A stretch of DNA of 64,000 nt, taken from NCBI GenBank assembly GCA_032209605.1, contig JASFXZ010000014.1, positions 15,147,231 to 15,211,230 on the forward strand, written 5' to 3'. The stretch is from Mactromeris polynyma (taxonomy: Eukaryota > Mollusca > Bivalvia > Venerida > Mactridae). The notes beneath the pieces are model-generated. The model worked only from the letters and a program-made list of their open reading frames with translations. It did not search any database and had not been told where the DNA came from. Positions 50,617-61,951 of this stretch are shown here, in pieces (within the stretch, counting starts at the first letter, position 1; each line of letters starts with the position of its first letter). The position numbers and the translations under genes were made by a program.

Positions 50617-51170
50617 GGTGTAACGATTCATCGCGGTCCATGATTAAGCACGATTTCCACGCCCGATTCGGTATACAATTCGACTGTGCCAAAATTCGGT
50701 TCGGTACGGTATTTAGACATTGCCATTAAGGCATTTTCTTACTGTAATTCTCATTGGCTGTGCAGTTTCTTGTGAGCCAATAAAAATGTTTTGTTTGGAA
50801 TGCGTTAGGTATAGTTAGCAAAATGGCTGAACAACTGCATGGTGAAACCTGCGTAAAATTAAAAGACGCCCCCGCCGAATTCAGATCGCGCGTATGGCAG
50901 TATTTTGGTTTTCGTATAAATTCTACGAACAGCGCTTTCGCCACGTGCAAACTTTGCTACACCTATGTTAGCAATAAGGCAGGCAATACTTCGAATATGG
51001 CAACTCATTTGAAACGCCGTCATTCGATTACGGTCGAGGAATATTGTCTTTTTCTAAATAAACTAGTATGTTGTTTACTAAATTTCACTCTTCATTTATT
51101 GAAAACGTATTGTATTGAAAAGTATTGTATCGTATCGTTGAAAGAGTGTATCGTTACAACTCTAAATCTA
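50617..51170 (+). mobile_element. hAT-like non-autonomous element carrying a BED exon
   Basis: Ends are GAGGTGTAACGATTCATCG at the left and CGATACGATACAATAC-type/GTATCGTTACAACTCTAAAT at the right, i.e. inverted GTTGTAACGATA. The 12-bp direct repeat ATGTAGAGTAGA lies at 50605-50616 and 51171-51182, so the exact target duplication within it is uncertain. Interior holds a BED zinc-finger open frame but no catalytic domain, indicating a deletion derivative of a hAT (ZBED-type) transposon. Confidence 0.75.
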
Positions 51171-51176
51171 ATGTAG
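50823..51176 (+). CDS. BED-type zinc finger N-terminal fragment (hAT-derived)
   Basis: Starts ATG in good context (AAAATGG). Residues 20-70 contain RVWQYFGF, CKLC (C42, C45) and NMATHLKRRH (H62, H67): the BED finger pattern C-x2-C-x16-H-x4-H that binds DNA in hAT transposases and ZBED proteins. After about residue 78 the frame runs into sequence that includes the element's right end, so the last ~40 residues are probably not functional. It may instead be a first exon whose partner was deleted. No RNase-H-like catalytic domain is present. Whether it is transcribed is unknown. Confidence 0.6.
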   Translation: MAEQLHGETCVKLKDAPAEFRSRVWQYFGFRINSTNSAFATCKLCYTYVSNKAGNTSNMATHLKRRHSITVEEYCLFLNKLVCCLLNFTLHLLKTYCIEKYCIVSLKECIVTTLNLM

Positions 51177-51182
51177 AGTAGA

Positions 51183-52380
51183 CAATATTGAAGCAAATTA
51201 TTCAAACAGGAACGTTTTGATTGCCTACTTCGAACTACCGATAGTTATTATTGTTAGTACGTCATGACTAGATAGAAGATAATAGCTTTAAATAACATAT
51301 ATTGCCAATGTTCAATAAATAAATTGAAGGGCGCACTTTCCATCTGAAGTAAAATTTCATTAAGCATTCATTTAGACTAGTATTTTTTGCAGTTACTAAG
51401 TCCATAGGCTTCCCCAGACCTCTTTAATGAAAAAGTATCACAGCACCTGAATTTCATAGTGAATGTGCTTGAATATTCAGGGAGCATTTAAATTTTTAAT
51501 TCATACCACTGAAAAATTACCATGTGGTGTCCTTAAAAACGAATCAATTAATGAATTATAATAATTAATAATAATGGTAATACATGTAATGTTATTAATG
51601 AGTACTGTAGTTAAGAAGGATGGTACCCCTTCTCTACCAACTTCACATGCTTCTAGTCCTACCCCAACATAGGAAAACATTCTGGGCAAACCCATGTGAG
51701 ACCCAATCAGGGTTTCCCTAGGAATTTCAGTTAGGGGACCTTGGACAATCATTTTTGATAAATTGGGGGTCCTTGGTAAATTTGCAGGGTCCCAGATATG
51801 CAGTTTATACTTGACAAAAGTTTATTTTAGGGGTCCCAGGGATGCACAGTAACTTGAAAATAGGAGTCAAATAGAAAAAAGAGGGAGTCAGGGACTCAAG
51901 ATTTCTGCATCAGGGAAATCCCTGCCCAATGAATGGCAGGTCTATGTTTATTTATAAAAGAATTATGACCACTAAATAACTAGACAAAATTCAGGACAAC
52001 AGTAAGTTTTAAATGCCCAGCAGATTTAGTAAATGCTTATTTGTACTCAATTTAAGATACCCATAGTTATATTTTAAAGTAAAACCAAGATTACAGAATG
52101 TGCTAGAGTGACTGACATGTTGCAGGTAGGACATGGATGGATTGAAATTTGATTTAGTCTTTCGACAATGTCACAGTGCACCAACTTCCATTTTTTTCTA
52201 GGTGAATTTTAGTTGTTTTCAGGCATGTAGTATTTATAATCAACAGACGCAAAAATATCATTGATACATCAATATCTTTTCTATCAATGACAGCTCTACT
52301 TCATGATAAGCTGAATCAATGAATGAGTAAGGCAAGATTAGCACTCTGTGCCATCTACAGTAGTGTAGTGTGTGGTTAGC
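51183..52380 (-). other. first intron of integrin, upper part
   Basis: AT-rich. 51700-51910 repeats 'gggtccc/ggggtcc' phrases like those at 46920-46990. No gene recognised. Confidence 0.35.
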
Positions 52381-52382
52381 AG

Positions 52383-52470
52383 GCTGCCAGGTTAACTCAG
52401 TCGGGACTCTGTAGAGCACTGTTCTAGTGTTTAGGGGGTCGTGGGTTCAATCCCGACATGGAGCGCACCC
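52383..52470 (+). repeat. tRNA-like SINE head, unit 1 of 2
   Basis: AGGTTAACTCAGTCGGGACT (A-box-like) and GTCGTGGGTTCAATCCCGAC (clear B box with closing stem). Repeated about 170 bp downstream. Confidence 0.6.
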
Positions 52471-52554
52471 CTAAATTTACTTCAATGGTGGCACTGACAG
52501 CCCACAGTGGTTGAGCCTCAATTATTGGAAAGGGGAAGAGTGTAGTGGTGTGGG

Positions 52555-52641
52555 GTTAGACATCCTACCAGTTAGATCAGTCTGTAGAGCACCATACAAG
52601 TATTTAGGGGTCGTGGGTTTGAGCCCCACATCGGGCGCACT
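52555..52641 (+). repeat. tRNA-like SINE head, unit 2 of 2
   Basis: CCAGTTAGATCAGTCTGTAG and GTCGTGGGTTTGAGCCCCAC, followed by the same GGGCGCAC tail as unit 1. A tandem or dimeric SINE is likely. Confidence 0.6.
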
Positions 52642-53092
52642 ACTTCAGTAGTCTACAAGGCCTAACTGAAACTTAGAAATCCTTCAGAAATATCACAGAA
52701 TCTAGAAACTCACCCATAAGCTGGATATTATTAATACACAAAGCACCCGAACCTCGCGTCAAATTCCAGTCAGAAGTGTGACTAATGCAAGTAATGAATA
52801 ATATTCATTGCGTGAAAACAAACAATGAAAGGATTGGTTTCATGTCCCACATAAGCATTATATCGCGACAAAATATCTTAAATAATCAGAGGAAGAAGTC
52901 TGAAATACGTTAAAGTATATAGAAATGTCCATAAATGAAAAATAAAATCACACACAACTATTTCTTAACCATTTCCGCGTAAGGTAGACTGGCAGGTAAC
53001 GTTAAATGTTCAATATACCGAAGGTAAAATTGCAGGCTTGCTCACTGATTTTACCGATTAAAGTAGTCTCACAATTGCTGTAATATACATAC

Positions 53093-53270
53093 CTTTAATC
53101 TCTCCGAATCAGAATTTAAAACACCAGCTACTAGATCCAATAAAGGACACAAACTTACACAGAATTTACTACCTATCCCTGAATATGGCGAAAGTATAAT
53201 GTAGGTCACCGGATGTACAATTAATCTTAAATACAAACTCCTGAGGTATATAGCAAACAACAGAGTGTTA
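53093..53270 (-). other. probable 5' non-coding exon of integrin beta
   Basis: A good minus-strand donor, GATTAAAG|GTATGTATAT, ends at 53093. Coding exon 1 has an acceptor six bases before its ATG, so a non-coding exon is required. The upper limit is a guess. An alternative first exon could end at 52714 (CTTATGG|GTGAGTTT). Confidence 0.45.
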
Positions 53271-53273
53271 AAC

Positions 53274-53280
53274 TCCGCCC
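53274..53280 (-). promoter_or_regulatory. GC-box-like site upstream of the putative first exon
   Basis: GGGCGGA on the minus strand in an otherwise AT-rich stretch, placed where the integrin promoter would be expected. No clear TATA box seen. Confidence 0.25.
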
Positions 53281-53429
53281 ATCAAATTGCACTGGCTGTT
53301 ATTCGCCTCTTTATGAAAATATTTCTAATCGCAATCGTGACTCAAGATTTAGTTCTGCAATTATTAGTTTAACGTTACAAAGCAGAACTCTAACGTTTAG
53401 ATAATTGTATACAGAAGGCAAATAAATGA

Positions 53430-53580
53430 TTTATTCTAGGGATAAGATAACTCGTGCCATAGTCAACTCGTACCATAGTCAACTCGTACCTTATTTTGGT
53501 CAACTCGTACCATTTCTTTGGTCAAGTCCTACCTACCCAAGTCATCTCATCTGTTTTGGTCAACTCGTACCCTTCAGTGG
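53430..53580. repeat. short degenerate repeat GGTCAACTCGTACC
   Basis: Five to six copies of (G/A)GTCAACTCGTACC separated by short spacers, at 53460, 53474, 53500, 53518 (diverged) and 53557. Confidence 0.75.
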
Positions 53581-53618
53581 AGTACCTGAAATGTGTAATA
53601 TAGCAAACTGAAGCATAA

Positions 53619-53646
53619 TATCACGGACCTATATAGGTCCGTGATA
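53619..53646. repeat. perfect 28-bp palindrome
   Basis: TATCACGGACCTAT followed directly by its reverse complement, with no spacer; the match stops on both sides. Could form a 14-bp hairpin or a dimeric protein-binding site. Confidence 0.95.
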
Positions 53647-53649
53647 ATA

Positions 53650-55760
53650 TAAAGCAAATGTAGCAAAATGTAGCGACTTTTTGCAAATATTAGGCTATAA
53701 ATGTTAGAATGTTACATTTTGCGGATCAAATGGGACTACATTTAAGAACAAACAGCAACATGTAGATCTATTGCATATTAGCAAGAGCCTGAAGTACCGT
53801 ACGCAATGTGGTTAAAGGTAGCAAAATGTTGCGATAAAAGGGCAAAATGTTTTTTTTGCAAATTTGTTTAAAATTTCATATTATAAACGTTTCAATGTTA
53901 CAAATTGCGAAATATCACAACATATGTTGATTAAGCAAAATGTGGAGAATTCTAGGAAGTACCTAAAATGCGTAATGTGGCAAGATATTGCGATACAAGG
54001 GCAAATGTAGAGAATGAATAGCTGATTTGGTTGCAATTTAATATTTTTAAAAGTTTAAATATTACATGCTGCGAAATGTTGCTATTAATTAATGAGCAAA
54101 ATGTATAGATAATTTTCAATTTCTTCATACTCTACCTCCTCGAATGACTGTATAGTCTGCTGAATGTACATGTAATTTTACTGATGTTATTGTATGTTGC
54201 ATATCCTATTTAATTTCATTGTGTATGTTGTTGAAGTTATATCCACTTATTCATTATACAACTTAATTGTAACTGAAAACAAAACAAAGAACACAAAACT
54301 GTGTTCAAATAATGCACCTGTCAATATTTTGCCCGCCCGGGGGGGGGGGGCGGCGGGCATACACGGGGCTTTAGACAGAAGACCATTCCTGACAGGCGGG
54401 AATTTGACAAACTTATTGAATCCGGGTCCCGGGAAATAGACTTTGGCCGGTTTTAACATCCCGGGACTCGGGAATTTCGACGCCACAAAATAAAAATTGA
54501 TTGATCTCTTAGATATTTACCCTCTCCCCTACCCCCGGGGCATTTGATGCACCAAGCAGGCTCAAGGGTGGGGATTTAGACAAAAATGGTTGTTTCTAGG
54601 GTGGGGATTTAGACTTCAAACATTTTAAGATGTCAAATTCCACTGGGTCAGCCCACCGCCCCCCCCCCCCGGGCGGGCAAAATAATTACAGGTGCATAAA
54701 TAAATATAGTTTATTTCGTGGAACAATAATATCATAACACATAAAACATTCAAAAATACAAGTACGTCACATATTATAATTATGAATCAAAAGATCTAGA
54801 GAACAAACATATATTGGTAAATGTGTCTGAATGGAAGATTATAAAACAACTAACAAAATGCTGCATATGCCGAATTGAAGGAGCGCAAATTTCGAACAGC
54901 CATGAATAAATGGTAAAAATGGACCTAAGAAATAAACATCGAAGTCGGTGAAATTAAATGGACAAAATGCTTCGAACGGATATAATTGGTAAGTGAAGTT
55001 AAATTGTTGCGATTAAAGAACAAAATGTACACAATCTTTACAAAGTATCATAAGTGTTAATTGAGAGAGAATAAGTAGCTACATGGAATGCCACATACAT
55101 AAGACAGTGCCTCCCCACGCAAACCTCCGGGAAAACAACAATCCATGAAACATAAGGCTCTTGAGGAGTTTAAAGGGTACATACGTTAAGGAACAGAGAC
55201 GCAAGGAATGGTCTGGCAGACCATAAGGAATAGCTAGGAGAATCAAAGTGGACAGTGAAGGAGGAGGGGGGGGGGTTAATGGGGGTTAATGGATGGAAAA
55301 TATCACAGGACAAGTCAAGACAGCTGGCAGCAATAGGCCGAAACTGGGCAGGAAATAACCTGAACACTATATAAAGTGACAGAATTGCACAGGGCACAGG
55401 GGAAATGGAAATATAAAATACATTCAAAACACAAACAGAAACAATAACCATACAGCGAATTACAGCCTTGAAACTGTCAGTAAAAAAACTGGGGGTTTAA
55501 ATCGATTTAACAGACAGCTAACCTCACACTTAATCGCTATATGGTCATTGATTTAAAGTACACGTATACGTAAAAGTGAATTGTAGCAAAATGTTGCGAT
55601 TGCGGGGCAAAAGAAATGTGAAAGACCTTGTCGCAGATGTTGCGAAATAAAATGAGATGTTTTGCTAGGACAAAATGTAGCGAAATACATGAATATGTGG
55701 TCAAATGTTCCAAAATGTTTGGGATTTGGAGCAAAATGCACCATCTTGGAGTGTTTCATG
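53650..55760. repeat. decayed ~160-bp-period repeat with AGCAAAATGTTGCGAT motif
   Basis: Variants of TAGCAAAATGTTGCGAT followed by AAGGGCAAAATGT occur at about 53658, 53820, 53977, 54068, 55003, 55583, 55638 and 55690, with intervening diverged pieces. The best spacings are 157-162 bp. A fold-back element is inserted at 54312-54697, and a gap without the motif spans about 55050-55560. Confidence 0.6.
54312..54697. mobile_element. GC-rich fold-back element (386 bp)
   Basis: Terminal inverted repeats ATGCACCTGT then TATTTTGCCCGCCCGGGGGG against the complementary right end GGGCGGGCAAAATA, ACAGGTGCAT. AAATA flanks both sides, a possible 5-bp duplication. The interior repeats GGTGGGGATTTAGAC twice. 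Runs of G and C next to the termini make a strong hairpin. Confidence 0.8.
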
Positions 55761-58027
55761 GGGGAATGAATGGAGTTACGAACATATAAACCATGTATAT
55801 ATATGTCCGTGACTGAGTAGATCCTTCAGCGAAGACAATTTTGTGTCGTCGTCCATTTCTCGGCAGTTTTCAAGTTATACCAAATTACATTTCATTCACA
55901 TAATACATGTAGACTACAAGAAAACAGAAATATGCGTTTATGCGATTTTACTGGGCAATACTCACTGTTGTACTACCTTGGTCATTCCGTCCGCATAGCT
56001 CGGTGCTAGACTGTCACCTAACAGACCTGGACTCGATGCGCGGGTTAGGCAGGTTATGTTCTTCCGTTTTGTTTTCTAGACCATCTCATGTCATTAAAAA
56101 TTTATAAATAACTCTTTTAGCAAATTTTACCACCTTTAAAGTTTTGATGTAAGGCCGATTCAAAGGTGTATGGTTATTTTGTACTTCTTTTTGTTCACTT
56201 TTGATATTCTGTATTTCATAGTATAAATCATATGATACTTAAATGAAGGGTTTGTAAAAAAATATTAGGAATTTATAGGCACAGTGTCTCAAATTATCTT
56301 TTAAAACTGAACTAGTGGTATGTTCTATTATACACTTTGCCTCTACAGTCCTTCGAATTACTACCAGAAACAGCTCAATCCTTAGCTGAGGTATACCGTT
56401 ATAGGTTGAGTAACAGATCCCTTATCAGCCATTTGCTAAGTGGTCAGTGGAGGGCAATACACTTAGAATTTCAGGGGCTTGAGTTAACAAACATGTCAGA
56501 TTGAATTGCTGACAAGATGCCTAAACTAAAACCTTAGATTGCATATATGTGTGTTTAGTAAGTTGTTGTCATTACAGTCTAATGTCATTACAGACATTTT
56601 TTTCACGGAGCCACTTTCATAAATATATATGAGAATTTATATTTTAACAGCTATAGCCTGTATATATTTAATGTTTATGCATAATATCATTGAACTTTTC
56701 CCTCTTAATAAAAATATAGTTCAACACATTGTTTTAAAAATTACAAACACAGTCAATGATAACATCCTTTTTGATATATTGTTTTAAAAATTACAAACAT
56801 GCGTTTTGATGACATGAGGTGTACATGCGTAAAATAAGTGTATAATTCTTGATTGGGCAAAATAAAAATATCTCTTTGCAAAAAGGAACAAGACATTTGA
56901 TTTTTCACTCCTATATGGTTCAACATTTAAATATTGATCATATGATTTGATTGAATGGTAATGTAAAAGAGGTTACTACTACCAGCTGTTATTCATGGTA
57001 TAACTTATGTGTAACTATGCAAAATGAATTCTATTTTTCGGCGCAGCCGTACTAACATGGTTTTGCGTTTTGCATATATTAGTGTTGTGTAAACCAATCA
57101 AATCTTACGTTAACCACCAAGGCAATTTCTCTTCAACCGAACATGAACAACGTTTGTAACCTTGACGCGGACTGGTAAACGTTTCGATAAAGGGTACGTT
57201 AGCTTGCTGAAATCCACTGAATTTCGGTGAATTACCGAAATCCTTTCGGATATGGGATGACCAGCAATCGTAACATCTCGGCATTTTTTATGTTTCACAA
57301 AAAATCTTCAAATTGCGCCGATCATCTTTTTTCTAGATATTTCTTATTTAATATAGAGCAAGAAAAAGACAATAGATCCAATTTATGTTAATGTGTTTTG
57401 GCCTAACTGTATTAAGTATTTGTTTGTACATTACAACTTTTAGTATGTTTCCACATAATTAGGATGTTATGAGAGTTGTTTTTTAGCATTTTGGTAGTTG
57501 CCTAGTCAAACATTTCGCTACTATTTACCAATCTTACCATATATATCTAGTGAATATTTTTAGAACAAAATTGTGCTAGGTTGTTCATAAAAAATTGCCT
57601 GTATTTAACCATTACGTTATGCCTCGAATATCAGATAGCACATGTTGATGAAATGTTAAGATAATCATTGTGAAGGGAGCTGGGGTCAATATCAGAGAAC
57701 ACTAATAAACAACTGCTGAGCATGAACAGTTACTTTCTTGCTGATCAGAGAGAGAAAGTGGAAGTAAATCGTAGGACTGTCTAACTGGGACCATCAATTT
57801 GGCCCTGCAAATACCAAGAGGAGACCGGCAAGTAGTACGGCTCGTATCGGATAAGCCAGAACGGCTACTGTATATCATAAAAAAGCAATAAGCCATCCTC
57901 TACTTAAAGAATAGTTTTAAGCAAGTGTTGTGTCTTAAAAGATTCAAAACATCATAATTATGTATATCACTAGTTGTTTACTTACGCATCTAAAACCAAT
58001 ATTAATCATGCGAATATTGCTTTTGGA
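55761..58027. other. intergenic, nothing firm
   Basis: A tRNA-like stretch at 55992-56045 (TAGCTCGGTGCTAGA, GGACTCGATGC) is weak. The rest is AT-rich with no gene that I recognise. Confidence 0.35.
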
Positions 58028-58250
58028 ACACAAGTATTCATTTCCAACGAGTGAGACCCAAGTAGCTCCGCCCACTATGCGCAGATACATTTTAAGTTCA
58101 GTGAACATAAGTATTTATTTCCAACTAATGAGGTCCTAGTAGCTCCGCCCAGTATGCGAAGATACATTTTAAGTTCAATGAACACCAGTATTTATTTCCA
58201 ACGAGTGGGTTCCTAGTAGCTCCGCCCACTATGCGCAGATACCTTTTAAG
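58028..58250. repeat. 77-bp tandem repeat, three copies
   Basis: Copies start AGTATT at 58033, 58110 and 58187. Each contains TTTCCAAC, GTAGCTCCGCCCA and TATGCGCAGATAC (or GCGAAGATAC). Each unit carries one GC-box-like CTCCGCCC. Confidence 0.9.
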
Positions 58251-58672
58251 ATGCAACACGGATCTGTTGTGGATGCAATCGTTCTAAAAAAAGGAAAATC
58301 AAATGACACAATTGGCTTACTTTGATCAGGTGACTTTCTTCCCACACGTTTATCGCCGTTAATACCTTTTCTACGATTTTTTTCTACCAAGACATCAGAC
58401 GAATAAAAAAGTTTTCAACAAAAGTTTAGTGTTGCAGGAAATAATATATATAGCCAGTTGAATACGCTCATCGGTTCTTGCCTTATTTCCTTTTTTCATG
58501 AACAAATATTGAATGACATTAACTGGGAGGCCGAATCAAATACTACTTCCAAATAAAGTTTTTTTCCTAATGGCTATTATAAGTTCTATTTTTATATTAT
58601 CAACAAATAAAGTGAGTGAGGCTGATTGCAATTTGCTACTTACAACTACTTCCCCATTCTGATGGTATATTA

Positions 58673-59216
58673 GGGCGAATTTGTTTGTACCAAACCGGTT
58701 TGAATTAAAAACAGGTTTGTCAAACCTTTCATTTGTTTTAACCAACTGGTTTCAAACTAAAACAAGTTTCTGTATTTGTTAATAACAAATCTCAAACTGG
58801 TTAATCAAACTGACCGAACTTCAAGTGTGGTTTGTCTGGTTTGATTTATCCGAATAATCATATACTAGTTAAACAAAATGGTGGACTGATTTTATGGCGT
58901 ATGACCGTACCACTCATATGTGGGGCAATGTTTAAAAACAAATGTTTCTCTGCTATACTGGAACCTGGCTTTAAAATTGTCCACTCTGTTACGTTGCAAA
59001 ACAGAAGTTTTATAGTTCTCAACTCTGATTTTCTTATCACGCACCAATCTGTCTGCAATCTTGCACACTCAAAATCATGTGGGCTATTTTTCATCGACTA
59101 AACCATCTGTTTGTTTGCAGACCAATCTTAATCTTAACTGGTTTAAGTTTTTCAACCAAACTACAACAAAACTGAAACCTCAAACCTTAACCAGGTTTTG
59201 CAAAACAAATTCGCCC
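58673..59216. mobile_element. Harbinger-like MITE (544 bp, TTA duplication)
   Basis: Terminal inverted repeat GGGCGAATTTGTTTG ... CAAAACAAATTCGCCC with TTA at 58670-58672 and 59217-59219. Three-base TTA/TWA duplication is the PIF/Harbinger habit. The interior is rich in AAACCGGTTTG / CAAACTGGTT motifs. Confidence 0.85.
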
Positions 59217-59219
59217 TTA

Positions 59220-60370
59220 GTAGAGTTTATTCGACCTGGGACCATTATTGGTCGCCGGTCTCCTCCGGTCTCTAATGACTGGCCCCACTCAGACACCTAC
59301 AATATTTAGAGTAGGGGCCAATTTCATGAGTATGTTTGGTTATGTCAAACAAATATTTTTGTAGGATGTCCTAATGCATAACACATTGTCATTTTAATCA
59401 TCACAATTCTTATAATAAATGACTATTAGAGTCAGAAACAGTCAGGTACTATTTAACCAACCGGCAATTAGTCATAGAAAAATTCATTACGAGTACATGT
59501 ACACATACGTTTCATGTTGAATCTATTGCATATATTTGCTTTTGATAAATGCTTGCGATTTATACTCTACATTATTACTAATTCATGAAAAAATCTTACA
59601 TGTAAGTCCGAGGTCGGTCTAAATGCCGCATTTATTACCCTTAAGAGCCCAATATTCAGTTAAGGTTTCCCTTGATACCCTACCTGTATATTGTTTGTTT
59701 TGTTTTGTACCCCCTTCAAAGTTTGTATCTCATTTTATTACCTAGGGATCTGTGTAGGATGGCCCTGTTTTGTGAATATGTCGGATAAGATACAGAGCCA
59801 AATTAACCTATTGGCGCAACAAACTCTCATGCAACGCCATCTGTAATCGAGAGGCTGCTCTAAGTATTAATTTTCGTGAAATTAATTTATATGTATAATC
59901 ACGGCCACCTACCCGTGGTATAATGCTCTCATGCACGAAAATTTATTGCCTTGGAACAATCGGTGACAGAATCACCACTTGGGGTTTAAACCAATGTGTA
60001 TCTGTCCCTTGAATACACAATAGTTCAATTATCTTTTTACAACGACTTTTCATTTAATCACCATCATTATCCTAATTTTTCTGAAACACAACACAAATGT
60101 CAAAGAATAACATATAAAAATCAAAATATAAAAAGTCAGTAATGAAATAGTGCTGTTAAATAGTGTGATGAAAGCGGTTTCAGTACAGAGAAAATTGCGT
60201 TTGATGGATATCATGTACGGAACGGTACGGATATAAGTTTTGACTTTATCAGATACTCCTCAATAGTCACATGTTTTCGTGACCATTTGCACAACGTTGA
60301 ACGAAATTACAGGGTGACCATTAATGGTGGTCGATGAAGGGAGGGGCGTGGCGATAAGCAGTGAGGCGAG
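59220..60370. other. intergenic spacer before the right-hand gene
   Basis: No gene or paired repeat end recognised. Confidence 0.4.
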
Positions 60371-60374
60371 TTAT

Positions 60375-60381
60375 TATAAAA
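60375..60381 (+). promoter_or_regulatory. TATA box of the right-hand gene
   Basis: TATAAAA 62 bp before the first base of the ATG at 60443; transcription would start near 60405-60410, giving a short leader. Confidence 0.45.
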
Positions 60382-60442
60382 CGCCCATTATTGGTCTGCT
60401 GCATAACAGACGCATGCATTTTAAAGCGTCTCCTTTTCCAAT

Positions 60443-60584
60443 ATGGCCGCTCCCGAGACGCCCGATGATGGAAGAATAATCCAGTTTTCTTCGTATGAAG
60501 AAGCTCAAGAATTCATAACGGATTATGAAAAGAAAACTACGAGTTCTTTTTCCAAGTGGCACATGAAAAACCACGGCATTAATA
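60443..60584 (+). CDS. unnamed gene, exon 1
   Basis: ATG in good context (CAATATGGCC). It encodes MAAPETPDDGRIIQFSSYEE then AQEFITDYEKKTTSSFSKWH and MKNHGIN, 47 codons plus one base; donor AATA|GTAACA, phase 1. The acidic/aromatic pattern (QF-SYEEA-EFI--YE--T--SFS) resembles a family of uncharacterised invertebrate proteins, some labelled calcium-responsive transcription factor-like, that begin this way and continue with a zinc-binding C-H-G segment. That family link is from memory and is moderate at best. Confidence 0.6.
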
Positions 60585-60810
60585 GTAACACATTATTTTT
60601 ATTGATAAAACCGATGAAATATTTAAATGTCATAAATTTTCGCGAGTTTGGCTTGCAGTATCGAGTTTTTGTGATGATATTCTTCATTTTACCCAACTTG
60701 TTTGATTAGTCTCATTAAATTTTAGCAGCCTACACGTTTAAATGTATATTGAGTCCTTGGTATTGCACATACAACCTTTCTTAATTTTCGTTTGAGAAAT
60801 TTACTGTTAC

Positions 60811-60890
60811 ATTTGTTAGCTCAGTAGTTAGAGCGCTCAGTGCCATCTATATTGTTACTTGAGAGGTCCCAGGTGCAAGTCCTGGACAAG
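60811..60890 (+). repeat. tRNA-like SINE head
   Basis: TTGTTAGCTCAGTAGTTAGA (A-box-like) and GGTCCCAGGTGCAAGTCCTG (B-box-like). In intron 1 of the right-hand gene. Confidence 0.5.
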
Positions 60891-61244
60891 TGTGGTAAAT
60901 TCTCCATATAAATAATGTGCTTGTAAGGTATTTGCGTGAGTAAATATTGATACTTTCATTACTTAAGCAGTCTGACTGTCATGTGCTACAATTTCATGCC
61001 ATTAAGAGAGATACATTAACATCTTTTCTACTATTATTTATTCATAAAATAATGTTTTATTTCGGCTTGGTGCATTCATTCATAAACATAATACTTATCA
61101 TTACCCATAATATTTCAATTATTTGAATAATTATTATTATTCAATGTTATCATTTCAACAAATAAAGTAAGATACACATTGTATATTTCCTAATTTTGAG
61201 GTTTAATTCAGTGTTATTTGCAAATAAATGCCTATCTATCAATG

Positions 61245-61951
61245 GGTATACTGACGTTTCGCGACCTGGACGTTTCGTCCGTGTCGTTTCGCGCCCAAAA
61301 TGGTCGCGAAACGTCCTCAGACCCCATTTGATGTAATAGATATATAATGATCAAATAATCAATTTTTTAACAAATTCTTCATGTATAAATGAATTTTGAG
61401 TATATTTGATATGTTTGCTGTACGTAATTAATGATAATAAATATGGTTGATTGTTTTAATAAAAAATGTGTGATGCTGTATGTAGTTAGGCTAATGTTTC
61501 ATGTACGTAATTTATGATAATAAATATGTTGATTGTTTTAATAAAAAATGTGTGATGCTGTATGTAGTTAGGCTAATGTTTCATGTACGTAATTTATGAT
61601 AATAAATATGTTGATTGTTTTGATTATCTTTCATGATGTTGTATTTATATTTTAGTTGTTGATAACTGTTGCAATATTTTTGTAAATAAGTTTTAATGTA
61701 TAATAAAGATTTAGAAAATGTAATGGTGTTGGTTGTAAAAAAAACAAAAAATAACGGTTGGTCTACATCAATCGGTAAGTTAATTATTTAATTTCTATGC
61801 TATACTATTGAATAAAGACATGCTTCAAAGGGTTAACAAGACGTTATAAAGATGGGCGAAACGACTAGAGGCGAAACGTCTAGGAGCGAAACGTCCTGGT
61901 CGCGAAAAGACTTGGGGTGCGAAACGTCCAGGTCGCGAAACGACCCGTAAC
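61245..61951. mobile_element. fold-back element 1 (GACGTTTCGCG type, 707 bp)
   Basis: Flanked by CTATCAATG at 61236-61244 and 61952-61960, an exact 9-bp direct repeat (8 bp if the first base is chance). Both ends are arrays of GACGTTTCGCGACC-like motifs. The left end also has a hairpin CGTTTCGCG-CCCAAAATGGT-CGCGAAACG. The interior includes an ~82-bp tandem repeat (about 2.4 copies, 61430-61620, core GATGCTGTATGTAGTTAGGC). No coding capacity. Confidence 0.85.

Noticed and set aside
52383..52641. Genuine tRNA genes
   Set aside because: B boxes are good but acceptor stems and anticodon arms do not pair well by eye, and the unit is repeated; SINE heads fit better.
57110..57896. Short frames at 57.1 and 57.7 kb
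   Set aside because: No recognisable domain or splice partners; composition like surrounding intergenic DNA.
58832..59101. 89-codon open frame
   Set aside because: Lies wholly inside the Harbinger-like MITE; no transposase motif.
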